Below, in pieces: positions 1-7,993 of a stretch of 58,591 nucleotides of DNA. This stretch comes from an uncultured Clostridia bacterium. Lineage in GTDB: Bacteria > Bacillota > Clostridia > Oscillospirales > CAG-272. A program made the position numbers and the translations under genes. The notes beneath the pieces are model-generated. The model was not told where the DNA came from and did no database searches. It saw only the letters and a program-made list of their open reading frames with translations. The stretch's first letter is position 1. Each line of letters opens with the position of its first letter. The DNA lies in the NCBI GenBank assembly GCA_947586625.1, contig CANPXS010000003.1, forward strand, positions 1 through 58,591. Reading direction: 5' to 3'.

Positions 1-183
1 GCATCCGACGCTGAGAAATGGGTCGCGCTGATAAAACAATACTCCCACCCCACAGAGCTGACCGCCGAGCTTCTGAATACTCTGATTGAAAAGATTGTGA
101 TTCACGAAGCAACGAAAGACGCAGACGGTATGCGGGAGCAGGAGATCGAGATTTATTACCGTTTCGTCGGTAAAATCGACTGA
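1..183 (+). CDS. Large serine recombinase, C-terminal end (5' part outside window)
   Basis: Open from the first base to the TGA at 181-183, giving 60 residues. The tail ends in IYYRFVGKID, preceded by ELTAELLNTLIEKIVIHEA. This matches the C-terminal region (DUF4368-type) of large serine recombinases carried by Tn4451-like and conjugative elements of Clostridia. Such enzymes cut and join element ends at a short core dinucleotide. The catalytic N-terminal domain lies to the left of the window, so activity cannot be judged. These genes commonly sit at the very end of their element, which fits the truncated host gene that starts about 40 bases downstream. The family call rests on pattern memory, not a search. 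Confidence 0.8.
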   Translation, partial: ASDAEKWVALIKQYSHPTELTAELLNTLIEKIVIHEATKDADGMREQEIEIYYRFVGKID

Positions 184-220
184 CGGACGGGAAGATACAC
201 GCTTATATCCTTAACTAAGT

Positions 221-1260
221 GAAACGGGCAGCGGGATGCCGGACATATCGCAGATAGTCCCGCTCGCGCACGTGTTCGGCGTGTCGACGGATGTGCTGTT
301 CGGCACCGTGGGCGAAAACAATGACGAAATCGAACGCATCATAAAAAGGTCGAGGAGATCGGAGCGCAGTTGTCGCACAGCGAGGAGGAAGAGAACGACA
401 GCCTCTATAAGCAGTGGGGGATATTGGAGAATGCGCTGAAAATATATTCGACGAGCACAAAGCTGCTTATTAAATCGATCGGAACGGGACTGTACTACTC
501 GCTTCGTATCGGCTGGTGCAAGAATGACGAGGTGCTTGTCGAGCGTTCGCGCGCCATCATAAACGAGTGCATACGCGAGGCTAAACTGCTTCGCAATTAC
601 AGCGACAACATCGACGACGTCACGTATGCGATGCACCGGCTTATAGACGCGTACAGCCGCACGGGACAGTTTGAACTCACGGTGAGTGAAGCGGAGCGTC
701 TGCCGTGTTCGGCGGTCGGTCTGCGCGGTAGACAGACGGCGGACATTATGGCGAAAAAGGGCGACCGCGACGGCGAGCTCGCGCAGCGGCAGAAGAACGT
801 CTCGCACCTTCTCGAATCCGTTTATATTGAGCTGTTGTCGATGAGTAACGCATATGTCTCACAAGGCAGACACAGGGACGCGTATACGGCGCTTCGCGCA
901 TCTTACGACATATATAAAGCCGTATTCGCCGACGAGATCGTGCCGTATTTCGGTCTGTGCAATCTGTACGAGAATATCGCATACGAGTGCATGGAGCTCG
1001 GCAGACACGATGAAGCGCTCGACCGGCTCGAGATTTTTTATAAGGTCATGAAAGAACATAACGACAGATGCGGCGCTGTGACGCATCCGAAAACGATGAT
1101 ACTTTCCGGTGAGTCGATCGAGTGGGGAGGCGGCGGACGCGGAACTGCGAGTGTGTGTATGCAGTATACGCTCGAGTTTCAGTGGTTCGACCCGATACGC
1201 GATACGGACCGTTTCCGCGAGCTTGTGAGGCTGGCGGACGAGCTTGACGAGTGGAATTAA
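221..1260 (+). pseudogene. XRE-family transcriptional regulator with TPR-like C-terminus; 5'-truncated and frameshifted
   Basis: From 221, frame 2 reads ETGSGMPDISQIVPLAHVFGVSTDVLFG, the second half of an XRE helix-turn-helix (normally WETG.G.PDISQ). The Trp codon and everything before it are missing; the sequence upstream belongs to the recombinase element. At the A-run 343-347 the frame slips. One extra A would restore IKKVEEIG and join the 296-residue downstream ORF (370-1260), which is helical and TPR-like. In this family the N-terminal domain binds DNA and the C-terminal helices sense a ligand or partner. With half the DNA-binding domain gone, the gene is very probably dead. The frameshift could also be a sequencing error. 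Confidence 0.8.
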
Positions 1261-1263
1261 GGC

Positions 1264-1296
1264 GTGGGGGAAGCTTTTCTTAAAAGTTTTCCCCAC
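1264..1296 (+). terminator. Palindrome of the terminator-like repeat family (copy 1)
   Basis: A 15-bp stem (1264-1278 against 1282-1296, two G-T wobbles) closes a CTT loop just after the pseudogene stop. It has the GTGGGGGAA...TTTTCCCCAC signature seen again at 26929, 42870 and 46579. An A/T-rich stretch follows, but there is no clean T-tract, so termination is plausible rather than certain. Confidence 0.6.
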
Positions 1297-1340
1297 AAAA
1301 ATTATTTAATTCAAATCCGCCGCGTAAAACCGATTCGCCG

Positions 1341-1368
1341 TTGACTTTTTTTCCATATATGATATAAT
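1341..1368 (+). promoter_or_regulatory. Sigma-A promoter for the nusB operon
   Basis: TTGACT (1341-1346) and TATAAT (1363-1368) are separated by 16 nt. Transcription would begin near 1375, only 8 nt before the first in-frame ATG at 1383. This favours the later ATG at 1407 as the NusB start. Confidence 0.75.
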
Positions 1369-1406
1369 TAAACTGTATCAATATGCAAAATAAACGGGTG
1401 AAAACA

Positions 1407-1844
1407 ATGACAAGACGTGAGGCGAGAGAGACGGCGATGACGCTTTTATATGAGCGCGCCTGCCGCGCGGATACGGACGCACGCGAGGTCTATGAAAGGT
1501 CGCTGTCGCTCCGTGACATCGAGGAAAACGATTATATTAAAGAAGTCTATTTCGGCGTGTGGGACTGCGTCGGCGAGCTTGACGAAAAGATCGCGGGCGC
1601 CGCTATCGGGTGGAGCCTCGAGAGAATGTCGAAGGTGACGCTTGCGATACTGCGGCTCGCCGCGTACGAGCTTTATCACATGCCGACGATACCCAAGAGC
1701 GTGACGCTCAACGAGGCTGTCGAGCTGTCAAAGCAGTACGACGACGCGCAGGCGTCGCCGTTCGTCAACGGCATACTCAGCCGCATCGCGGAGGATGAAA
1801 CGATAGAAAAGGTCGCGGTGCCGCGAAAGGGCGGAATGTCGTGA
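1407..1844 (+). CDS. nusB: Transcription antitermination factor NusB
   Basis: 145 residues beginning MTRREARETAMTLLYE, the standard NusB N-terminus. NusB binds boxA RNA together with S10 and promotes antitermination of rRNA transcription. The protein is all-alpha, with the family's C-terminal helices (TLAILRLAAYEL and NEAVELSKQYDD, then FVNGILSRI). The ATG at 1407 is preferred over 1383 because it has a GGGTG purine stretch upstream and matches the family's start. The stop overlaps the next start by 4 nt (GTGA), implying translational coupling. It is the first gene of the xse-isp operon. Confidence 0.93.
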   Translation: MTRREARETAMTLLYERACRADTDAREVYERSLSLRDIEENDYIKEVYFGVWDCVGELDEKIAGAAIGWSLERMSKVTLAILRLAAYELYHMPTIPKSVTLNEAVELSKQYDDAQASPFVNGILSRIAEDETIEKVAVPRKGGMS

Positions 1845-2794
1845 CGCATACGGCGGCGCTCGGCATCGACACGAGCAATTACACGACGTCGTTGTCGCTC
1901 GTCGTAGACGGCGAGGTGGTATCGAACAGAAAATCGCCGCTGCCTGTCGCGGGCGGTCAGCGCGGACTGCGTCAAAGCGACGCCGTGTTCGCGCATACGA
2001 AAAATCTACCTGCTTTGACGGACTTGATCGGAGCCGATATCGCGGCGGCGGGAGTCAAGGTCGACGCGATAGGCGTTTCCCGCGCGCCGCGCGACGGCGG
2101 GGAGTCGTATATGCCGTGCTTTCTTGTCGGGATAGCGGCGGCGCATGCGGCGTCGTCGGTCACGGGCGCGCCGATATATGAGTTTTCGCATCAGGCGGGT
2201 CACATCACGGCGGCGCTTTACTCCGCCGGACGGCTCGATCTGCTCGACAGTTGCGAGCCGTTTGCGGCGTTCCATGTGTCGGGCGGTACGACGGACGTTA
2301 CTGTCGTGACGCCGCGCTGCGGCGGTTTCGACGTTGAGCGCGTCGGCGGCAGCGACGACCTGCACGCGGGACAACTCATCGACAGAGTCGGCGTTATGAT
2401 GGGCATGCGGTTCCCGTGCGGTCCCGAGCTTGAAAAGGCGGCGGCAGACGTGCCCGTGTCGCTGTCCATGAAAACGTCGGTGCGCGGCGTTTACTGTTCG
2501 ATGTCGGGCGCGGAGAATAAGGCGGCGAAGATATTCCGCGATACCGGCGACGTTTCCGCGGCAGCGTCGTATACGCTCGACTTTGTGACCGCGACGCTCG
2601 ACAAAATGACGCGCGCCCTGCGCAAGTCGTATGCTACGATACCGATAATATATTCGGGCGGGGTTATGAGCTGCCGCAGGATGCGCGAAACGCTCGGGGC
2701 GCGGGACGGCGTATGGTTCGCGGAGCCGGATTTTTCGTCCGACAACGCGGCGGGTACGGCGCTTCTAGCATACAGAAAACATATGGGGAAATGA
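1841..2794 (+). CDS. Peptidase M22 / TsaD-like ASKHA-fold protein
   Basis: 317 residues with a GTG start overlapping the nusB stop. It has an N-terminal GIDTSNYTTS phosphate-binding loop, a metal-binding-like HQAGH motif, HVSGGTTDV and a C-terminal YSGGVMS, all features of the Kae1/TsaD (M22) superfamily. True TsaD makes the t6A modification of tRNA with TsaB and TsaE. This protein sits between nusB and xseA, where many Clostridia carry a divergent M22 paralogue of unknown role. I therefore call it TsaD-like, not TsaD. No signal peptide is seen, so it should be cytoplasmic. The gap to xseA is only 4 nt. Confidence 0.75.
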   Translation: MTHTAALGIDTSNYTTSLSLVVDGEVVSNRKSPLPVAGGQRGLRQSDAVFAHTKNLPALTDLIGADIAAAGVKVDAIGVSRAPRDGGESYMPCFLVGIAAAHAASSVTGAPIYEFSHQAGHITAALYSAGRLDLLDSCEPFAAFHVSGGTTDVTVVTPRCGGFDVERVGGSDDLHAGQLIDRVGVMMGMRFPCGPELEKAAADVPVSLSMKTSVRGVYCSMSGAENKAAKIFRDTGDVSAAASYTLDFVTATLDKMTRALRKSYATIPIIYSGGVMSCRRMRETLGARDGVWFAEPDFSSDNAAGTALLAYRKHMGK

Positions 2795-2798
2795 GCCT

Positions 2799-4040
2799 AT
2801 GGAGGATTTTTCTGCGATACCGATGACCATGACGGTCACGGAGCTGAACGAATATATAAAGATGTCGCTTGACGCGAATCCTGTGCTCGGCGACATCTAC
2901 ATCAAGGGAGAAATATCAAATTTCACGAATCACTATAAGACGGGGCATCTTTATTTCACGTTCAAGGACGAGAGTGCGGCGATGAAGGCTGTCATGTTCC
3001 GTTCGAGCGCAGTGAAGCTGAAATTCAGACCCGAGAACGGAATGAAGGTCATAGTACACGGCCGCGTAGCGGTGTTCGTGCGCGACGGGCAGTACCAGCT
3101 TTACGCGGACGCGATGGAGCCGGACGGCGTCGGCGCGCTCTATATCGCGTTCGAGCAGCTCAAGGCGAAGCTCGAAGCGGAAGGCCTGTTCGCGCCCGAG
3201 CGCAAGCGTCCGCTGCCGAAGATACCGACGCGCGTCGGCATCATCACGTCGCCGACGGGCGCGGCGGTCCGCGACATGATAAACATATCGGGACGACGCT
3301 TCCCGCTTGCGAAGCTGATACTGTATCCCGCGCTCGTGCAGGGACCTGACGCGCCGCCGCAGCTCATCGCGGGGCTTGATTATTTCAGCCGCACGAAGTC
3401 GGCGGACGTCGTTATAATCGGACGCGGCGGCGGCTCGATTGAGGATTTGTGGGCGTTCAACGACGAGGGAGTTGCGAGAGCCGTTGCGAGGTGCGAGGTG
3501 CCTGTTATTTCGGCGGTCGGACACGAGACCGATTTCACTATCTGCGACTTTGTCGCCGACAGGCGCGCGCCGACGCCGTCCGCGGCGGCGGAAATTGCGC
3601 TGCCGGAGGTCGGCGAGCTCAGACGCAAGCTGCAAAATATCATCACGCACAATTCGCTGTCGCTTTCCAAACTGGCAGAGGTGAAGCGCAGACGCCTCGA
3701 GGCGCTGTCGTCGAGGCGGTGTCTGTCGGCGCCGCACGTTCTTATCGACGACAAGCGCATGGCGGCGGTCGCATTGACCGATAAGCTGTCGGCGGCTATG
3801 GGGGCGAAGATAGGCGCGGGTAAGCTCGCTCTCGCGGGAGCGTCGTCGAAGCTCGACGCGCTCGCTCCGCTGTCGGTCCTGTCGCGCGGATACTTCGCCG
3901 TATACGGCGAGGACGGCGGTATCGTCAAAAGCGTACGCGATGTTAAGACGGGGCAGCGCGTGAAGCTGCGTGCGTCGGACGGTGAGATAGAGGCGTCGGT
4001 TACAAAAATAAACGAATATCACGGTGACGGAGAAAAATAA
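2799..4040 (+). CDS. xseA: Exodeoxyribonuclease VII large subunit
   Basis: 413 residues. The N-terminal OB-fold (about 10-115, LGDIYIKGEISNFTNH) binds single-stranded DNA. The catalytic region includes GIITSPTGAAVRD, GRGGGSIEDLWAFN and GHETDFTICDFVADRRAPTPSAAAE, the hallmark of the family. A long coiled region follows and the end carries the conserved LSRGY segment. With XseB it degrades single-stranded DNA from both ends to short acid-soluble oligonucleotides. The length is normal. The xseB start lies 1 nt beyond the xseA stop, so the two subunits are probably made together. Confidence 0.95.
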   Translation: MEDFSAIPMTMTVTELNEYIKMSLDANPVLGDIYIKGEISNFTNHYKTGHLYFTFKDESAAMKAVMFRSSAVKLKFRPENGMKVIVHGRVAVFVRDGQYQLYADAMEPDGVGALYIAFEQLKAKLEAEGLFAPERKRPLPKIPTRVGIITSPTGAAVRDMINISGRRFPLAKLILYPALVQGPDAPPQLIAGLDYFSRTKSADVVIIGRGGGSIEDLWAFNDEGVARAVARCEVPVISAVGHETDFTICDFVADRRAPTPSAAAEIALPEVGELRRKLQNIITHNSLSLSKLAEVKRRRLEALSSRRCLSAPHVLIDDKRMAAVALTDKLSAAMGAKIGAGKLALAGASSKLDALAPLSVLSRGYFAVYGEDGGIVKSVRDVKTGQRVKLRASDGEIEASVTKINEYHGDGEK

Positions 4041-4041
4041 A

Positions 4042-4290
4042 ATGGAAGAAAACGTAAAAGCAAACGCTGAAATGACGTTCGAGGCGGCGATAGCGCGTCT
4101 TGAAGAGATAGTGAGAGCGCTCGAAAACGGCAGTACGCCTCTCGACGAAGCGCTTTGCCTGTTTGAGGAGGGCGTGAAGCTTGTAAGGCTCTGCAACGAG
4201 CGACTCGACGGCGCGGAGCAGAAGATTAGAATGCTGACGTTCACGCCGGACGGAGATGCCGTCGAATCTGATCTTGTCGAACGGGGATAA
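4042..4290 (+). CDS. xseB: Exodeoxyribonuclease VII small subunit
   Basis: 82 residues starting at ATG 4042, with a GGAG Shine-Dalgarno at 4029-4032 inside the xseA end. The track's GTG at 4024 lies upstream of that site and is less likely. The motif TFEAAIARLEEIVRALENG followed by PLDEALCLFEEGVKL is diagnostic: two helices that form a hairpin and bind the coiled region of XseA. It has no catalytic role of its own. Confidence 0.93.
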   Translation: MEENVKANAEMTFEAAIARLEEIVRALENGSTPLDEALCLFEEGVKLVRLCNERLDGAEQKIRMLTFTPDGDAVESDLVERG

Positions 4291-4296
4291 CGCGAA

Positions 4297-5151
4297 ATGG
4301 CATTTTCTATCGGCAATATCGAGGACGTACTCGCTAAAAATGCAGAGCTGATAAACGGTGCGCTCGACAGTCTTTTGCCGCAGGGCGACGCGGGACATTC
4401 TATAATTTACGATGCGATGAGATACTCGGCGATGGACGGCGGCAAACGCATACGTCCATATCTGACGCTCGAATTCTGCCGCCTCGCGGGAGGCGACGTT
4501 ACGGCGGCTTTGCCGTACGCGTGCGCGGTCGAGTGCGTGCATACGTATTCGCTCATACACGACGATTTGCCGTGCATGGACGACGATGATATGAGGCGCG
4601 GCAAGCCGACATCGCATAAAAAGTTCGGCGAGGCGAACGCGCTTCTTGCGGGCGACGCGCTTTTGACGTATGCGTTCGGGCTTATCGCGGAAAATCCGTT
4701 CGCGGACGCGGAACGAAACGCGCGCGCCGTGTCGGTGCTTGCGTCCGCAGCCGGTCACGACGGCATGATAGGCGGGCAGGTGCTCGACATGATGTATGCG
4801 GAGAGGGAAGCGACGCTTGAAGAAATAGTCGAGATGGAGCGCAAAAAGACGGGCGAGCTTATCGCGGCCGCGGTGGCGCTCGGACTTGTCGCGGCGAACG
4901 CGCCCGAGGATATGTTCGCGTCGGCGCGGACGTATGCGTTCAACATAGGGTTGTCGTTCCAGCTCATCGACGATATACTCGACGCGGACGCGGGAGACGG
5001 CGAGGCGACGGTGATGTCGGTGTTGACGGTCGACGAGGCGAGGGGACTTGCGGCGGAGCTTACGGCGGCGGCGATCGACGCGGTCGTGCGGTACGAGCGC
5101 GCGGGCGATCTTGTCGCGCTCGCGAAGTGGCTGCTCCACAGAAATGCATAA
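4297..5151 (+). CDS. ispA: Polyprenyl (farnesyl/geranyl-type) diphosphate synthase
   Basis: 284 residues. The enzyme condenses IPP with DMAPP/GPP to make short prenyl diphosphates for undecaprenyl phosphate and quinone lipids. The first aspartate-rich motif is intact (HDDLPCMDDDDMRRG, about 88-102), as is GKRIRP upstream. The second motif is present as FQLIDDILD (about 222-230). The stretch after it is unusual: families normally have a GK..G.D....K.TYP segment, whereas here it reads DADAGDGEATVMSVL, shorter and without the lysines. It lies 6 nt after xseB in the same operon. The usual downstream neighbour dxs is absent. Confidence 0.9.
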   Translation: MAFSIGNIEDVLAKNAELINGALDSLLPQGDAGHSIIYDAMRYSAMDGGKRIRPYLTLEFCRLAGGDVTAALPYACAVECVHTYSLIHDDLPCMDDDDMRRGKPTSHKKFGEANALLAGDALLTYAFGLIAENPFADAERNARAVSVLASAAGHDGMIGGQVLDMMYAEREATLEEIVEMERKKTGELIAAAVALGLVAANAPEDMFASARTYAFNIGLSFQLIDDILDADAGDGEATVMSVLTVDEARGLAAELTAAAIDAVVRYERAGDLVALAKWLLHRNA

Positions 5152-5169
5152 CGAATGAATATATTCATC

Positions 5170-5198
5170 TTGATTTTGCGCCGCACCGGTGATATACT
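5170..5198 (+). promoter_or_regulatory. Promoter upstream of tlyA
   Basis: TTGATT (5170-5175) and TATACT (5193-5198) have a 17-nt spacer. The expected start site near 5205 leaves about 9 nt before the tlyA ATG, and no Shine-Dalgarno is visible. Confidence 0.65.
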
Positions 5199-5213
5199 GA
5201 CGGTATATAGTGT

Positions 5214-6038
5214 ATGAGAGCGGACGTTTACCTTTTTGAATACGGCTATGCCGAGAGCCGTGCACGGGCGAAATTTTTGATCGGCGAGGGCGCGGTCGAA
5301 ATCGACGGCAGACGAATCACAAAACCGTCGTTCGACGTCGACGAAACTGTGACGCACGACGTCAAGATCGATGTGGAGGCGTGTCCTTACGTGAGCGTCG
5401 GCGGCATGAAGCTGAAAGCGGCTGTCGACAGATTCAATATCGACGTGTCGGGAAAGCGCTGCCTTGATATCGGCTCGTCGACGGGCGGATTTACGGACTG
5501 CCTTTTGCAGCACGGTGCCGCGCATGTGTTCGCTGTCGATTCGGGCGATTCGCAGCTTCACGAAAAGCTGCGCGCCGACGAAAGAGTCACGGTCATGGAG
5601 AATACGAACGCGCGCGGACTTTTGCGCGCTGACGTGGGCGTTTTCGACATTGTGACGTGCGACGTATCGTTCATATCGCAAAGGCTCATCGTGCCTGCCG
5701 TAGCCGACGTGCTGTCGCCTGTCGGCGAGTTCGTGACGCTTATTAAGCCGCAGTTCGAGCTCGACAGACGCCGCGTCGGAAAGGGCGTCGTGACGGAACC
5801 CTCGGACAGGGCAGAGGCGATATTCTCCGTTGCTTGTGAGTGCGCGCGTCACGGACTGTTTATGCGCGCTCTGACGGTGTCGCCCGTCGAGGGCGGCGGC
5901 GTGCGCGACAGAAAAGCGCACGGAAACAGGGAGTATATGGCGCTTTTTGACAGAGTCGAACGTGCGGCATTGACTGTCGCGGATGCGCGAGCGTTCGTGC
6001 GCGGCGAGGACGAATGTGACGTGAGATTTTTCGCGTAA
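5214..6038 (+). CDS. tlyA: TlyA-family rRNA (cytidine-2'-O)-methyltransferase
   Basis: 274 residues. An N-terminal S4 RNA-binding domain (MRADVYLFEYGYAESRARAKFLIGEGAV, about 1-60) precedes an FtsJ-like Rossmann methyltransferase domain with SAM motif DIGSSTGGFTD and later DVSFIS and LIKPQFE. Family members 2'-O-methylate rRNA (in mycobacteria this sets capreomycin sensitivity) and some are annotated as haemolysins. The start is fixed by the S4 domain, although no ribosome-binding site precedes it. The predicted promoter leaves only a very short leader. The location before nadK-argR-recN is the typical clostridial context. Confidence 0.92.
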   Translation: MRADVYLFEYGYAESRARAKFLIGEGAVEIDGRRITKPSFDVDETVTHDVKIDVEACPYVSVGGMKLKAAVDRFNIDVSGKRCLDIGSSTGGFTDCLLQHGAAHVFAVDSGDSQLHEKLRADERVTVMENTNARGLLRADVGVFDIVTCDVSFISQRLIVPAVADVLSPVGEFVTLIKPQFELDRRRVGKGVVTEPSDRAEAIFSVACECARHGLFMRALTVSPVEGGGVRDRKAHGNREYMALFDRVERAALTVADARAFVRGEDECDVRFFA

Positions 6039-6053
6039 ACGGAGAGAGACGGT

Positions 6054-6377
6054 ATGAAACGACTTGCGGAAATGTGGCGCGACGTCGAGGCGCACGGCGG
6101 CGACGTTTTTATGATATCGCCGCCGAGGACGGGACTTTTGCGGACTGCGGCGGTGCTGTTCCTTTCTGAGATGATTATTGTCGGTGCGACAATGAACGTG
6201 CTGCTCGCGATAGTGACTGTCCCGGCGATGATGGCGTGGGCGTATTTCTATATCATTTTCTGCAAGGTTTGGGTCTATTATAAATATTCAAAATTTTATC
6301 TTGTAGCGTCGCCCGCCGTGTCGGCTCTCTCGGCGGTGGCGATACAGCAGACGATACTCGGCATTTGGGGGAGGTGA
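6054..6377 (+). CDS. Small membrane protein of unknown function
   Basis: 107 residues starting at ATG 6054, preceded by GGAGAGAGACGGT. I do not recognise the family. Two or three hydrophobic stretches are visible: about 28-62 (RTAAVLFLSEMIIVGATMNVLLAIVTVPAMMAWAY, in two parts) and about 80-104 near the end. It lies between tlyA and a MutS-like ATPase, 15 nt from the former, and overlaps the latter's upstream region. It is probably co-transcribed, but nothing indicates a role. Confidence 0.65.
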   Translation: MKRLAEMWRDVEAHGGDVFMISPPRTGLLRTAAVLFLSEMIIVGATMNVLLAIVTVPAMMAWAYFYIIFCKVWVYYKYSKFYLVASPAVSALSAVAIQQTILGIWGR

Positions 6378-6385
6378 ACGGTCGT

Positions 6386-7993
6386 ATGGACACGGTCTCG
6401 ATATTATGGCACAACGGCGCGCCGTCATGCATGATGCGCGACTTCGACTTTGTCGGCGAGCTTGCGCTTTCCGACCTTATCCCGCTTTCAAAGACGCGCA
6501 CATACGGCGAGGGTGAGCTTCGTCTCGAACCGTTTTTCACGACCGATACTGTGACGCTCTCATGCCGATGCGAGATGTTCTGCGAGCTGCTTGACGACGG
6601 CGGGCTTTATGACGGTCTTTCGTCGTGCTTTTCGGCGCTGTCCGATATATGCAGGCTGCGGCAGGAGAAGGAAGCGCCGCACACGAACGAGTCGATGATG
6701 TACAGCATAAAAGAGCTCGAAATGTACGTCGACTATGTCGACGGTATGGCGAAGTTATTTTCGGAGCATCCGGCGAAAAGCGAATTTTTGCGCAGACTCG
6801 AAGCGGAGATAAAGCGCATCGCGGAGTCGGAGGAATATCCGCGCCTGCGCGCGGAGGTGCAGCGACAGTCGCACGCGGTAAAAAACGCGAAGAGCATCAC
6901 TATCGGGCTGAACCTCGACGCGCAGCTTCGTCCGCTCGAAGCGGGGGTCGTCAAGGTCAACGAGGTGCAGTATCGGTCGGGTGAGTTTATAGATAAGCTG
7001 CTGCGGCTCGATTTTAAGGACGACGAGTTCACATGCTCGGTGCAGCTCTCACCGACCGACAAGAAACTGTCGCAGGAGGAAGCCGCCGCCATGCGGTATG
7101 CGGTCAACGGCGCGCTCGGCAAGATATTCTCGTCCGCGCTCGTCTCGTGGGAGCGGACGGTCAGAAAATACGTTATAAGCGGTCTTGACGCGCTGTTCCC
7201 GCTGCTGCCCGAGTGGCAGTTCATATCGGCGTGTATGGAAATGCTTCGCGTCCTTCGCGGGTATAAACGTCCGCTGTGCAAGCCGCAGTTCGGCGATCTT
7301 GACGAAATAACGGGGCTTTATAATCCGGCGCTCGCTATGTCGGGGCGCGTGCCCGTCGCCAGCGACATCGGATTCGGCGACGAGATAATATATATTCTGA
7401 CGGGACCGAATCAGGGCGGCAAGTCGGTTTTCACGAAATCGGTCGGACTCGCCTATTCGATGCTGCATCTCGGACTGCCACTGCCGGCGGTGTCAGCCGT
7501 GGTGCGTCCGGTCGACGCGATATACGTACACTTCGTCGACAGCAAGTCGGACCGCGCGTATAAAAACGGACGGCTCGCGGGCGAGTGCGAGGAGATAGGA
7601 ATCATAAACGGGAAGATAACGAAGGACAGTTTGTTTCTGTTCGACGAGGCGTTTTCGAGCACGAGCGCGGACGAGGCTGTCGTGCTCGCATCCGAGATAC
7701 TGTCCGCGTATGCGGAGATAGGCGTGCGCGGCGTATGCACGACGCATCTGCACGGGCTTTGCAGCATGGCGGACGGAGACGGCGCGTCGTCGCGCATATG
7801 CAATCTGACGGCGGTGCTTGCGGGCGAATCGCACGACAGGACGTACCGCATAGAGAAGGGCGGGCGCTACGGTCACAGCTACGCTATGGACATAGCGAAA
7901 AAATTCCGTCTGACGCGGGAGGAGATACTCGCAATGCAGAATGACAGAAAAATGCAGGACGGCGGAACATGGGAGGCGGCGTATGAGCATTAA
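6386..7993 (+). CDS. MutS-related ATPase (lacks mismatch-recognition domain)
   Basis: 535 residues from ATG 6386, which follows a strong GGGGGAGG site; the track's TTG at 6365 lies at or before that site. The C-terminal third is a MutS-type ABC ATPase: Walker A LTGPNQGGKSVFTKS, Walker B SLFLFDEAFSSTSADEAV and a TTHLHG switch histidine. The N-terminal 300 residues are helical, like the MutS core/lever. There is no domain I, so mismatch binding as in MutS1 is not expected. Such MutS-like proteins are common in Clostridia and of unknown role. It overlaps the nadK start by 11 nt. Confidence 0.8.
   Translation: MDTVSILWHNGAPSCMMRDFDFVGELALSDLIPLSKTRTYGEGELRLEPFFTTDTVTLSCRCEMFCELLDDGGLYDGLSSCFSALSDICRLRQEKEAPHTNESMMYSIKELEMYVDYVDGMAKLFSEHPAKSEFLRRLEAEIKRIAESEEYPRLRAEVQRQSHAVKNAKSITIGLNLDAQLRPLEAGVVKVNEVQYRSGEFIDKLLRLDFKDDEFTCSVQLSPTDKKLSQEEAAAMRYAVNGALGKIFSSALVSWERTVRKYVISGLDALFPLLPEWQFISACMEMLRVLRGYKRPLCKPQFGDLDEITGLYNPALAMSGRVPVASDIGFGDEIIYILTGPNQGGKSVFTKSVGLAYSMLHLGLPLPAVSAVVRPVDAIYVHFVDSKSDRAYKNGRLAGECEEIGIINGKITKDSLFLFDEAFSSTSADEAVVLASEILSAYAEIGVRGVCTTHLHGLCSMADGDGASSRICNLTAVLAGESHDRTYRIEKGGRYGHSYAMDIAKKFRLTREEILAMQNDRKMQDGGTWEAAYEH

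Noticed and set aside
2916-4316. 466-residue minus-strand ORF opposite xseA and xseB
   Set aside because: Composition is Arg/Ser-rich and without motifs, while the plus strand encodes two clear proteins. It is an antisense shadow.
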